This document shows positions 52,845-61,156 of a DNA stretch of 64,000 nt, in pieces. The notes below the pieces were generated by a model. It was not told where the DNA came from and did no database searches. It saw only the letters and a list, made by a program, of their open reading frames with translations. This stretch comes from Bradyrhizobium sp. WSM1417. Its GTDB lineage: Bacteria; Pseudomonadota; Alphaproteobacteria; Rhizobiales; Xanthobacteraceae. The position numbers were made by a program, and so were the translations under genes. Positions within the stretch are counted from its first letter, which is position 1. Every line of letters starts with the position of its first letter. The stretch spans positions 5,443,831-5,507,830 of the forward strand of contig NZ_KI911783.1 of the NCBI RefSeq assembly GCF_000515415.1, given 5' to 3'.

Positions 52845-53257
52845 TTGGCTGTCCTCAAGGACAATACGCAAAGTGGTGCGTCGCGATTAGAATTCTAGAG
52901 TACCGACCCCAACGGTACATCGACGCCCCCACCGGCCTCAGTCTTTCCAGACTGAGGCCGTCTTGCGCCTGAAAGGTTGGACGGACCGGTTACCTTGTGG
53001 GATTTATCGACGCGGGGAACAACTCCAACCGCAACGATGATGCCGGTACGCCAACAATCAGCCTTCGAGAGCCGGTCATCGTCAACTGACGAAGCCGACG
53101 CTGCAGGTGAATAGCGCAAACGCAAAAAGCAAATGTTTACGCAATTTACCACTCGACCATCAACGCGATGGTCTTCATTTTCTCGTCTGATAATTACCTT
53201 GCGCGCCTTGTTTGGTCGGATGCTCGGAGTGGTCCTGTCGTAGTGGAGGTGGCCGGC
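52845..53257. other. Gap before the polysaccharide operon
   Basis: No gene is supported. It contains the terminator at 52934-52964 and an AT-richer stretch after 53080 that probably holds the promoter of the operon starting at 53258. An in-frame ATG at 53168 exists but has no ribosome site. Confidence 0.45.
52934..52964 (+). terminator. Rho-independent terminator
   Basis: The stem GGCCTCAGTCT-TTCC-AGACTGAGGCC is followed by GTCTT. It isolates the secreted Cys-protein gene from the operon downstream. Confidence 0.8.
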
Positions 53258-54523
53258 ATGTCCGAAATGGTGGAAGTGCTCGCCGGAACGAGTTTATTTC
53301 TACTCGCCTTCTCGCTGCTGATATTCGACATCCCCCGCTACACCTTATCGCTGGTGTCTCTTGCTCTGTTCAGCTCGAAGCGGCGAAGCGCCAGCGGGAC
53401 GGTTTGCCAGGCGACAGTAAGCGTGATTATCCCGACATTCAACGGCGGCTCCGGGCTTGGTCCTTCGATCAGCTCGCTGCGCCGGCAAACCCTGCGACCT
53501 GTCGAAATCATCGTCGTCGACGACGGCTCCACCGACGAAACACGCGCGGTCGCGGAGCGGGCGAGAGCGCAGGGCCTGGTTGACATGGTCATCTGCCATG
53601 GGACCCGCTGCGGCCGCAGCGCTGCCATCAACGCTGCAGCACGGTTTGCCCGCGGCGCTCTGCTTTTGACCGTGGATGCCGACACTGTCTTCGAACCGAA
53701 CGCGGTTGAGCGCCTCGCTGCTGCGTTCGGCGATCCGCTCGTCGCCGGCGCAAGTTGCAGCATCGCGATCAGCAACGAGCGCGACTCGATATGGACAGGA
53801 CTTCAAAGCGTCGAATACCTGATGTCGATCACCGCGGGGCGGTCGATCCTAGACGTGGTGGATGCGATCGCGTGTCTGTCCGGCGCCTGTTCCATGTATC
53901 GCCGGGATATTTTCGCGCAGCAGGGCGGGCTCGACGTCGGCCCGGGAGAGGATATGGAGTACACCTTGCGGCTTCGCAGGCTCGGCTATGTCATTCACTT
54001 CGTGTCCGATGCCTGGGCGGAAACAGCCGCCCCCGCAAGTGGCATAAGTCTGTTGCGCCAGCGTGCGCGCTGGGATCGCGATGCTCTGCGCATCCGCTTC
54101 ATGATGTATGGCGAGCTGAGTTTTCGCCACCCGCTAGAGCGTTTACCGGACACAATCCAACGGCTGGACTTCATCGTCTTCGATCTCGTTCCGACGCTCA
54201 GCCTGCCATTCTACTTGGCCTACATTGTGCTGTTGTTCGGCTCGGATGCCGTGTTGTTTCTTTCGGCGATATACGTGCTGCTGCTCTGGATCTCGGTCTT
54301 CAATATGGCACTTGTGTTCGCCCTATTCCATCGATCCGTCGGAACGTTTGGCTGGAAGATGGCTCTGATCTTTCCCTTTTACCAGGGTGTCTATCTCAAG
54401 TGCGCCCGGTTCTTTTCCTACTCTTCGGAAATCATCTTTGCCTCGTCGCGGAACGATGATTTCGTGCCGCCGCGCGTTCGCCGTGCACTATTCGGCGATC
54501 GGACGAAGGAAGTGGCCAAATGA
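53258..54523 (+). CDS. Processive family-2 glycosyltransferase, polysaccharide synthase
   Basis: The 421-residue membrane protein has one N-terminal helix (GTSLFLLAFSLLIFDI), then a GT-A catalytic domain: VSVIIPTFNGGSGLG, VEIIVVDDGSTDETR (D), LLLTVDADTVFEP (DxD), GLDVGPGEDMEYTLRLRR (catalytic ED) and SLLRQRARWDRDALR (QxxRW, the processive mark). About three or four C-terminal helices form the channel. This is the BcsA/Alg8/NodC/HasA class, and no PilZ domain is present. ATG 53258 is set by GGAGGT 7 bases upstream. It overlaps the next gene by ATGA. The product polymer is unknown. Confidence 0.9.
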   Translation: MSEMVEVLAGTSLFLLAFSLLIFDIPRYTLSLVSLALFSSKRRSASGTVCQATVSVIIPTFNGGSGLGPSISSLRRQTLRPVEIIVVDDGSTDETRAVAERARAQGLVDMVICHGTRCGRSAAINAAARFARGALLLTVDADTVFEPNAVERLAAAFGDPLVAGASCSIAISNERDSIWTGLQSVEYLMSITAGRSILDVVDAIACLSGACSMYRRDIFAQQGGLDVGPGEDMEYTLRLRRLGYVIHFVSDAWAETAAPASGISLLRQRARWDRDALRIRFMMYGELSFRHPLERLPDTIQRLDFIVFDLVPTLSLPFYLAYIVLLFGSDAVLFLSAIYVLLLWISVFNMALVFALFHRSVGTFGWKMALIFPFYQGVYLKCARFFSYSSEIIFASSRNDDFVPPRVRRALFGDRTKEVAK

Positions 54524-55572
54524 CCATCACCCTAACACGGCTCGATCCCCATATCCCCGACCCCATCGAGAGCCGTCGGCGCGCGGCCGGACGGGCTGTC
54601 CGCGCCGCCTACGCGACAATCGTATTTGGCATACTCGCATTCTTTGTAGTCTATTTCGGCAGGCCACTCCTCTATCTCGGCGGCCCCGGTAGCGTGTCCT
54701 CGCCGAGATATTTGGTTTCACTGCCTTACATCGTGCAGATTAATAGCATCAGCGTGCTGAGAGGTGCATCGGTCAGGGCCGGCGAAGAAATCGGAAGGGT
54801 TCGGTCTCCGCAGCACGATGAAATCGTCGCTACCTATATGCGCTCACTTGCGGACATTGCCGGCCGCAGGGCGGAATTGCGTGTCAAGGCCCGGGTTGCG
54901 CGCGAATCGCTCGACGCGGCGCGTTCTCATCTGCGGCTTGCTGAGGAAGCTGTCGAGCTTATCGCAACCTCATCGGCTGCGAGCCTGAATTACCGCATAG
55001 ACATGTCCCGGGAGCGCGCCCTGGCGAACAAAGCCGTGGTCTCGCAGGAGGCGGAATCCGCCGAAGCCACCACTCAACTGGCTGCTCTCGACGAATTCAG
55101 CCGGCAACTCGGTGACCGCCTCGAAAAGGTTGAAAGCAGCTTTGCCGGCGGGAGAGTCTTTGCGCCCATAGCTGGCATCGTCGCGAACAATCCTGCGCGT
55201 GCCGGCCAATCGCTGGTGGCGGGCACCCCGATTGCAGAAATTCTCGACCCCACGGATGTCTTCGTCGACTGGTACGTTCCTAACGAACGCCTGTCCGATC
55301 CAAAAGTCGGCAACGAAGTGTTTGTCCTGTTCGGCAACCGGCGAATTCTGGGCGAGATCATTGAAATCCTGCCGGTGTCAGATGTGTACCCGGGACCGGG
55401 CTCGTCAGTGGCGCGCGAGCGTACCGCGTCGCAAATCGCGCGAATTAGGTTCAGCCCAGGCGCGCATCTCCCGGCGCTGAACTCGGCCGTCGACGTCCAC
55501 ATGCACTATACGCAACTCAGCGCGCGGATCGCTTCCGTGCTGGTGGGAATATTCGGGCTCGACGAGCTGTGA
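54520..55572 (+). CDS. HlyD/Alg44-like periplasmic adaptor
   Basis: The 350-residue protein has an N-terminal helix (AAYATIVFGILAFFVVYFGR), a biotinyl-lipoyl-like half (INSISVLRGASVRAGEEIGR), and an alpha-helical hairpin of about 100 residues. It closes with the return half GRVFAPIAGIVANNPARAGQ and a beta-barrel (VFVDWYVPNERLSDPKVGNE). Membrane-fusion proteins of this kind, such as Alg44 and BgsB, partner with synthase glycosyltransferases to carry the polymer through the periplasm. No PilZ domain is seen. Translation is coupled to the synthase gene. Confidence 0.88.
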   Translation: MTITLTRLDPHIPDPIESRRRAAGRAVRAAYATIVFGILAFFVVYFGRPLLYLGGPGSVSSPRYLVSLPYIVQINSISVLRGASVRAGEEIGRVRSPQHDEIVATYMRSLADIAGRRAELRVKARVARESLDAARSHLRLAEEAVELIATSSAASLNYRIDMSRERALANKAVVSQEAESAEATTQLAALDEFSRQLGDRLEKVESSFAGGRVFAPIAGIVANNPARAGQSLVAGTPIAEILDPTDVFVDWYVPNERLSDPKVGNEVFVLFGNRRILGEIIEILPVSDVYPGPGSSVARERTASQIARIRFSPGAHLPALNSAVDVHMHYTQLSARIASVLVGIFGLDEL

Positions 55573-55590
55573 GAGGGAGCGGGGTGCAGC

Positions 55591-55857
55591 ATGCAGATCG
55601 AAGGGACTCAAACGAATTGCCCGGCTTGCGGCTCATCCGCTCTGATCTCGTTTCCGGTATTCCACCACATGATCTGCGCCTATGTTGGTCCGGAGTATGA
55701 CTTCGCACCAAGCATCGCGGGATATACGTGCCCGAAATGCTGCCGCGAGATTGTGTCGGCTGACCCAGCTTGCGAGATCGTGGGCACTAGCGCGCGGTGC
55801 ACAAGGTGTTGGGTTGAGATGGTGGTGTCCCCAGCGTGTGCTCCGGCTGGTTTGTAA
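55591..55857 (+). CDS. Small zinc-ribbon protein, TackOD1-like
   Basis: The 88-residue soluble protein has CPACGS at 10-15, then FHHMICAYVGPEYDF, YTCPKCCREIVS and ARCTRCWVEM. Three CxxC knuckles plus the H/C pair give two zinc sites. The order Cxx C..HxxxCxYxGPExxF..Y.CPKC..CxxC resembles the TackOD1 output domain as I recall it. It begins 18 bases after the adaptor stop behind GAGAGGGAG, so it is the third gene of the operon and possibly its regulator or assembly factor. The role is unproven. Confidence 0.65.
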   Translation: MQIEGTQTNCPACGSSALISFPVFHHMICAYVGPEYDFAPSIAGYTCPKCCREIVSADPACEIVGTSARCTRCWVEMVVSPACAPAGL

Positions 55858-56167
55858 GGATTAGCGGCGATCTCGGCTTGTCCGTCCCCAGACGCAAAGT
55901 TGGACGTACGGTTGCCGCGTCCACCGCAAGCCCGGCCCGCGAACGTGACGACCACAAGATCGCCCCTCAAGGATGAGCCGGGATGGACGACACATCCGCC
56001 AACGGAACTTCGGTAAAGAGGAATATATCTGCGCGAGCGGATTGACGGGGGCGACACAGGCGCGGTCGCGTAGCGCGGATGGAGCGCGGCGCAATCCGGG
56101 AAGGTGCCAGACGCAGCGCGAGCGGCCCCGGATTGCTCTGCGCTCCATCCGGGTGACGGGCCATCTG
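55858..56167. other. Gap holding a family-3 repeat
   Basis: No gene is supported. The 3' part is the repeat at 56071-56156; the 5' part (55858-56070) shows nothing clear, including no T-tract terminator for the operon. Confidence 0.4.
56071..56156. repeat. Intergenic palindromic repeat, family 3, copy a
   Basis: The arms TAGCGCGGATGGAGCGCGGC and CTCTGCGCTCCATCCGGGTGA are imperfectly complementary. The same family occurs at 58566-58650. It lies just past the stop of the TolA-like gene. Confidence 0.72.
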
Positions 56168-57160
56168 CTAGCCGCCGAAATCCCGCGGCGAGAACGGCAG
56201 GTCCATCACCTTCCATTCCCCGTATTTGTCGGCCGGCAGCATCTTGTAGGGCTGGCAGGCCTGAAGCGCGCTGATGGCGGACTTCACGAGCGCCACGCCC
56301 TTCGCGGACGGCGGGGCTTCGATCAGGATCGGCTCGCGCGCCAGCGTGCCGTCGGTCGCGAGCACCGTGCGCAGCTTGATGTTGACGTTGTCGGTCGGCG
56401 CGACGCCCGCCGGCAGCTTGGCGCAGCTTCGCAGGTGACGACGCAACTCGGCGATGATTTCGGCCGGCAGCTTGGCCGCGATTGAATCCTTGGCATCGCC
56501 GCCATCGTCCTTGGGAGCGTCTTTCGGCAGCTCCGTCGGCATTTCCGGCGGCAGGCCCAGCATGACGCCGTACTTGACGGTGACATCGGGCTCCGGCGCC
56601 TGATAGGCCGGGGGCGGCGCGGCCGCTGGCTGCGGCATCGCTTGTGGCAGGAGTTGCGGCGCCGGGGGCTGCGGCGTCGCCTGAGGTGGTGGCGACTGCG
56701 ATGGCTGTGGCTGTGGCGGTTGAGGCTGCGGTTGCGTCTGCGCGTTTGCCTCGCGCTGCGGCTGCTGCTGAGGCGTCTGTGAAGGCTGTGGCTGCGGCTG
56801 TTTTTGCTGCGGCTGTTCGGGCGAGGCCTGCTGCTTCGAGGACGGTGCTGCGGCCTGCTGCTTCGCCTCGGGCTTCGGCGCGGCAGCCGCCTTGTCCTTG
56901 TCGGTGAAATCCAGCTTCGGCAGTTTCAGGTCAGGGGTCGGCTCCGGCGGCTTCGCCTTGAGTTTCTCCTCTGCCTTCTCCTCGGCCTTGGCCTCCTCCT
57001 GCTTCACCTGCTCCGGCGTCACGATGCTGACGGAAACCGTTTCGGGCGGGCTGGCGTGAAACGGATGGACTTCGCTGATCACGATGATCAGCGCGACCAG
57101 CGTCAGATGGGCGATCGCCGACGCTGCAATGTCCGTCCGTATGATCTTCCGCAGTTCCAT
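56168..57160 (-). CDS. TolA/TonB-like envelope protein
   Basis: The 330-residue protein has an N-terminal anchor (SAIAHLTLVALIIVISEVHPF), a Lys/Glu stretch, a Gln/Pro-rich linker of about residues 95-190 and a C-terminal globular domain with SCAKLPAGVAPTDNVNIKLR and ACQPYKMLPADKYGEWKVMD, the TolA/TonB C-terminal pattern. It should span the periplasm to the outer membrane. No tolQ, tolR, exbB or exbD is adjacent, so it is an orphan or an alternate TolA. ATG 57160 begins MELRKIIRTDIAASAI. Confidence 0.85.
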   Translation of the reverse strand: MELRKIIRTDIAASAIAHLTLVALIIVISEVHPFHASPPETVSVSIVTPEQVKQEEAKAEEKAEEKLKAKPPEPTPDLKLPKLDFTDKDKAAAAPKPEAKQQAAAPSSKQQASPEQPQQKQPQPQPSQTPQQQPQREANAQTQPQPQPPQPQPSQSPPPQATPQPPAPQLLPQAMPQPAAAPPPAYQAPEPDVTVKYGVMLGLPPEMPTELPKDAPKDDGGDAKDSIAAKLPAEIIAELRRHLRSCAKLPAGVAPTDNVNIKLRTVLATDGTLAREPILIEAPPSAKGVALVKSAISALQACQPYKMLPADKYGEWKVMDLPFSPRDFGG

Positions 57161-57209
57161 CGCCTGACTTCAGGTTGCCAAGCTGGTCCTAGCATACGGC
57201 AGCCCCCTC

Positions 57210-58028
57210 TCAATCCCATTTTGGCGCGAAGCCGAAATCGGTCAGGCGACCCTTGGGACTGGCTAGCGCCGCGATTTGGGCCATCTCGTCGTCCGAAAGC
57301 TCGAAATCGAATATCTCGATGTTTTCCGACAGGCGTTCGACGCGCGAGGTGCGCGGGATCGCAGCGACATTCTGTTGCACCAGCCAGCGCAGGCAGACCT
57401 GCGCCGGCGTCTTGTGATGCAGACGTCCGATCTCGGCGAGCGTCTGGTCGGTCTTGATCCGCCCCCTGGCGATCGGGCTGTAGGCGACCAGCGCGAGCCC
57501 GTGCTGATCGCAGGCCGCCCTCACCTTCGCCTGGTCGAGATAAGGGTGGTATTCGACCTGGTTGCAGGCCAGCGGCTCCGGCGACAACGCCACCGCCTGT
57601 TCGATCAGCGCGACGGTGAAATTGGAGACGCCGATGTGGCGGGTCAGGCCCATGCGCTTGGCATGCGACAACGCCCCCAGCGTCTCCTCCAGCGGCACGT
57701 GCGAATTGGGCCAGTGCAGCAGCAAGAGATCGACGGAGGGAAGCCGCATGCGCACCAGACTCTCCTTGACCGAGCGTTCGAGATCGTGGGGCGCGAAATG
57801 ATTGGTCCAGACTTTTGTGGTCAGGAAGATGTCGTCGCGGCGCACGCCTGAGGCACGCAAGCCGTCGCCGACCTCGCGCTCATTCTCGTAGACCTGTGCA
57901 GTGTCGATGTGGCGATAGCCGAGCCGCAGCGCCTGCTCGACCACACGCGCGCACATGCGCCCGCTCAGCTCCCAGGTTCCCAGCCCGATCGCCGGTATTC
58001 TTGCGCCGTTGGTCTCGACGAACAGCAT
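57210..58028 (-). CDS. Aldo/keto reductase, DkgB-like
   Basis: The 272-residue NADPH-dependent reductase is of the AKR5 type. Tetrad: Asp and Tyr in RHIDTAQVYENEREVGDGLR, Lys in IFLTTKVWTNHF and His in VDLLLLHWPNSHVP. HIGVSNFTVALIEQAV, NQVEYHPYLDQAKVRAACDQ and AIPRTSRVERLSENIEIFDF complete the signatures. It probably reduces 2,5-diketogluconate-like or methylglyoxal-like carbonyls. ATG 58028 follows AGAGAGGATTCCTC. Confidence 0.92.
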   Translation of the reverse strand: MLFVETNGARIPAIGLGTWELSGRMCARVVEQALRLGYRHIDTAQVYENEREVGDGLRASGVRRDDIFLTTKVWTNHFAPHDLERSVKESLVRMRLPSVDLLLLHWPNSHVPLEETLGALSHAKRMGLTRHIGVSNFTVALIEQAVALSPEPLACNQVEYHPYLDQAKVRAACDQHGLALVAYSPIARGRIKTDQTLAEIGRLHHKTPAQVCLRWLVQQNVAAIPRTSRVERLSENIEIFDFELSDDEMAQIAALASPKGRLTDFGFAPKWD

Positions 58029-58186
58029 GAGGAATCCTCTCTGTCGCGGTCGCCCCAATCATCATCCCGACGTCATTATGAACCCGGCTAGCGACACTGC
58101 CAACGGGCGACACCGGCCGCCGAGCCGGATATTGCGCGCAATGCTAACGGGAGGTTCGCGCAAAGGCTTGACGCCAGGCCTTGACG

Positions 58187-58498
58187 TCAGGCTTTGGCGA
58201 GCGCCTGGAACACGGTGTCGGGCGCATGCGCGATCACGGCGAGCAGCGCGCGGGCGGGTCCCCGCGGGGCGCGCTTGCCCTGCTCCCAGTTGCGGATGGT
58301 CTCGACGGGAACGCCGAGCTTCGCGGCGAACTCCATCTGGGTCAGGCAGGCACGGCGGCGCAAATCGCGCACGGCGAGCGAGCTGGCTTCGGCCGGCGCT
58401 GCGTTAGATACCGGCTGGATTGGAAACGGCTGGACCGGAAACTCCTGCCCATCCCGCAACTCGACAATCCGTCCGTCCGCCTTCAGCCGCACACGCAT
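58187..58498 (-). CDS. XRE-type helix-turn-helix protein
   Basis: The 103-residue protein has an N-terminal beta-like segment (MRVRLKADGRIVELRDG), a linker, and the helix-turn-helix RRRACLTQMEFAAKLGVPVE, then TIRNWEQGKRAPRGPARALL. The shape is like MqsA/HigA-type antitoxins or NadS-like regulators. No toxin-like gene adjoins it, so it may act alone. The internal ATG 58498 has GGGGGA upstream; ATG 58504 is the alternative. Confidence 0.8.
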   Translation of the reverse strand: MRVRLKADGRIVELRDGQEFPVQPFPIQPVSNAAPAEASSLAVRDLRRRACLTQMEFAAKLGVPVETIRNWEQGKRAPRGPARALLAVIAHAPDTVFQALAKA

Positions 58499-58565
58499 GC
58501 TCATTCCCCCAAGCAAGGCGATGATGCGGCAGGCCGCTTAAGTTCGGATTAAAGATGATGGCCAG

Positions 58566-58650
58566 TAGCCCGGATGGAGCGCAGCGCAACCCGGGGCGTC
58601 TCTGGAGCCGACGCATCCGCCCCGGATTACGCTGCGCTCCATCCAGGCTA
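58566..58650. repeat. Intergenic palindromic repeat, family 3, copy b
   Basis: The arms TAGCCCGGATGGAGCGCAGC and GCTGCGCTCCATCCAGGCTA are near-perfect over 20 bases, with CCCGGGG and CCCCGG further in. It lies between the XRE gene and the mgtE stop. Confidence 0.8.
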
Positions 58651-58666
58651 CGGATTTCAACAGCTC

Positions 58667-60088
58667 CTACCTCAACCCGAACCACAACGTCGCGATGCCC
58701 AGGAAGGAAAAGAAGCCGACGACGTCAGTCACCGTTGTCACGAACGTGCCTGACGCCACCGCCGGATCGGCTCGCACACGTTCGAGCGCCATCGGGATCA
58801 GGATGCCGCCGAGCGCGCCGGCGAACAGGTTCACGATGATGGCGAGCCCGATGACGAGGCCCAGGCCCGGGATCCTGAACCAGGCCACCGCGGCGACGCC
58901 CGTGATCACGGCAAAGGCGAGACCGTTGACGAGGCCGACCAGGCCCTCGCGCATCACCACGCGCCAGGCATTGGAGGAGCCGAGCTCGCGCGTCGCCAGC
59001 GCGCGCACCGCGACCGTCATGGTCTGGGTCGCGGCATTGCCGCCCTGGCTTGCGACGATCGGCGCCAGCACGGCAAGCGCCACCATCTTCTCGAGCTGGC
59101 CCTCGAACAGGCCAAGCACGGAGGACGCCAGAAAGGCGGTGGCGAGATTGACCAGCAGCCAGTTGAACCGCGCGCGTGCAATGGTGAACACGGTGTCGGA
59201 CAGCTCTTCGTCGCTGTTGACGCCGCCGAGCGCCTTGAGGTCCTCGTCCGCCTCTTCCTCGATGACGTCGACGACATCGTCGACGGTGATGACGCCGACG
59301 AGGCGGTCCTGGGTGTCGAGCACCGGGGCTGCGACGAGATTGTACTTGCCGAACATGCGCGCCACCTCCTCCTGGTCCTCCAGGACGGAGACGCGGCGGC
59401 GATCCTCATCGGTCAGCTCGGCAAGCGCCACCGGACGGCGTGCACGCAGCAGCACGTCGAGCGAGACCGCGCCCTGCCAGTGCTGCTCCTTGTCGACGAC
59501 GTAGATCTCGTAGAAGCGGTCAGGCAGATCCGGCGTCTCGCGCATGTAGTCGATCGCCTGTCCGACGGTGAAATCCTGCGGCACGGCGATGAACTCGGTC
59601 TGCATCCGGCGGCCGGCGGAGTTTTCCGGATAAAGCAGGCTGCGCTCGAGCACGACGCGCTCCTTGAGCGGCAGCTTCTCGAGGATCTCCTCCTGATCGG
59701 CCTGATCGAGCGTTTCCAGCAGCTCGACCGCGTCGTCGGATTCGAGCTCGCGCACACCTTCCGCGACCGTCTGCGGCGGCAGTTCCTCGAGGATTTCCTC
59801 GCGCACGCCCTCGTCGAGCTCGTTCAGCGCGGAGAAGTCGAAATCGCGCCCCGTCAGTTCGACCAGGCGGACCCGATCGTCAGGCTCGAGAGCCCCGATG
59901 AGATCGCCGAGATCGGCCTCGTGCAGCTCGGCAACGCAGGCGCGCAGCGCGGCGCTGTCGGCGGCCTCGATCGCATGGGCAATTTCCGCGACGAATTCGT
60001 GACGAATTTCGCCGTCTTCATTGCGCATCGGTACGTGGTCGAGTACCGATTCCGCGGCAGACGCGGCACCGTCCAGATGTTCATCCAT
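58667..60088 (-). CDS. mgtE: Magnesium transporter MgtE
   Basis: The 473-residue protein has an N-terminal superhelical domain (LHEADLGDLIGALEPDDRVR and repeats of the EILEELPP type), two CBS domains (DFTVGQAIDYMRETPDLPDR; LVAAPVLDTQDRLVGVITVD), a connecting helix and five membrane helices with APIVASQGGNAATQTMTVAV, the pore signature. It is a Mg2+ channel gated by cytosolic Mg2+. ATG 60088 starts MDEHLDGAAS, where the family N-terminus begins. It is divergent from the first deacetylase gene. Confidence 0.95.
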   Translation of the reverse strand: MDEHLDGAASAAESVLDHVPMRNEDGEIRHEFVAEIAHAIEAADSAALRACVAELHEADLGDLIGALEPDDRVRLVELTGRDFDFSALNELDEGVREEILEELPPQTVAEGVRELESDDAVELLETLDQADQEEILEKLPLKERVVLERSLLYPENSAGRRMQTEFIAVPQDFTVGQAIDYMRETPDLPDRFYEIYVVDKEQHWQGAVSLDVLLRARRPVALAELTDEDRRRVSVLEDQEEVARMFGKYNLVAAPVLDTQDRLVGVITVDDVVDVIEEEADEDLKALGGVNSDEELSDTVFTIARARFNWLLVNLATAFLASSVLGLFEGQLEKMVALAVLAPIVASQGGNAATQTMTVAVRALATRELGSSNAWRVVMREGLVGLVNGLAFAVITGVAAVAWFRIPGLGLVIGLAIIVNLFAGALGGILIPMALERVRADPAVASGTFVTTVTDVVGFFSFLGIATLWFGLR

Positions 60089-60171
60089 GGCGCGCCTCGC
60101 CGTTCGACAGGTTGGAACGAGTGGTCTGAGCTGATGGTTCAGGCAATACCCACAAGGCAACTCCGAGCGCA

Positions 60172-60978
60172 ATGACAAAGATGCTTCGACTGAGGTGGAC
60201 CTCGATGGCGGCGGGCGCAGCCCTCGCCGCCCTCACCGGCATTGCCTCGACTGAAGCCGCCGAGTGCCCGCGCAAGGACGCGCTCGGCACCTCCCGCGTT
60301 CTGAGCGTCGACGCCAAGACCACGCCGCGCGTGGGCCTGAAGAGCTTTCCGCAGACGTTGGCCCTCGCCGATCACGAGGTCGTGCTGACCTTCGATGACG
60401 GACCGTATCCACCGACGACCTCGAAGGTATTGGCGGCGCTGGCGCAGGAATGCGTGCGCGCGACCTTCTTCCTGATCGGCCTGCACGCCTCCGAACACCC
60501 CGAGATGGTCAAGCGCATCGCCCGCGAGGGCCACAGCATCGGCCACCACACCTTCTCGCATCCGTTCATGGCGCGGATCCCGCTCGACAAGGCGAAGAGC
60601 GAGATCGACCGCGGCATTGCCGCCGACGAGATGGCGCTGCACGGCACGCCGACGACGACACCCTCGACGCCGTTCTTCCGGTTTCCCTATTTCGAAGCGA
60701 CGCAAGCCGAGCTCGACCTGCTGCAGTCCCGCGGCATCGTCGTGTTCGGGGCTGACCTGTGGGCCAGCGACTGGAACGAGATGACGCCGGAGCAGGAATT
60801 GAAGCTCGTCACCGAGCGGCTCGCCGCCGCCGGCAAGGGTATCATCCTGTTCCACGATCCCAAGGCGCGCACGGCCGCGATCATGCCGGCCTTCCTGCGG
60901 TATCTGAGGGAGAACGGCTATCGGGTGGTTCACGTCGTGCCGGCGGGCGCATCGCAGAAGAGTGCCGACGCGCATTGA
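60172..60978 (+). CDS. Exported polysaccharide deacetylase (NodB fold), copy 1
   Basis: The 268-residue protein has a signal peptide (SMAAGAALAALTGIASTEAA) and a CE4 domain: VVLTFDDGPYPPTTSKVLAA with the catalytic base and metal Asp, GHSIGHHTFSHPFMARI with the metal histidines, TPFFRFPYFEATQAELD, and GIILFHDPKARTAAIM with the catalytic-side His. It deacetylates N-acetyl sugars in peptidoglycan, chitin-like or secreted polysaccharides. A second deacetylase gene follows 178 bases later. Confidence 0.9.
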   Translation: MTKMLRLRWTSMAAGAALAALTGIASTEAAECPRKDALGTSRVLSVDAKTTPRVGLKSFPQTLALADHEVVLTFDDGPYPPTTSKVLAALAQECVRATFFLIGLHASEHPEMVKRIAREGHSIGHHTFSHPFMARIPLDKAKSEIDRGIAADEMALHGTPTTTPSTPFFRFPYFEATQAELDLLQSRGIVVFGADLWASDWNEMTPEQELKLVTERLAAAGKGIILFHDPKARTAAIMPAFLRYLRENGYRVVHVVPAGASQKSADAH

Positions 60979-61156
60979 TGCCGGAATGTCACGCCGGCGC
61001 AAAATGGGGTGATTTGGGCCCTATTAACAGTCTGTTCATGCTACGCCATGCAAGTATTGAGGGGACTTGCAACGGCAAAGGCTCTTGCGCCTGAACCGTT
61101 TGCTGATGTCTCGGACCTACTATGGCGGCAATCGCATAAGAGGGCAGACGGGGTTC

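Noticed and set aside
58187..58498. A toxin-antitoxin pair involving the XRE-type gene
   Set aside because: Neighbouring frames of suitable size are a repeat and shadows; no RelE/HigB/HipA-like toxin is present.
52219..58650. CRISPR array suggested by recurring palindromes
   Set aside because: The repeats are too far apart, too few and of two different families, with no regular spacers or cas genes.
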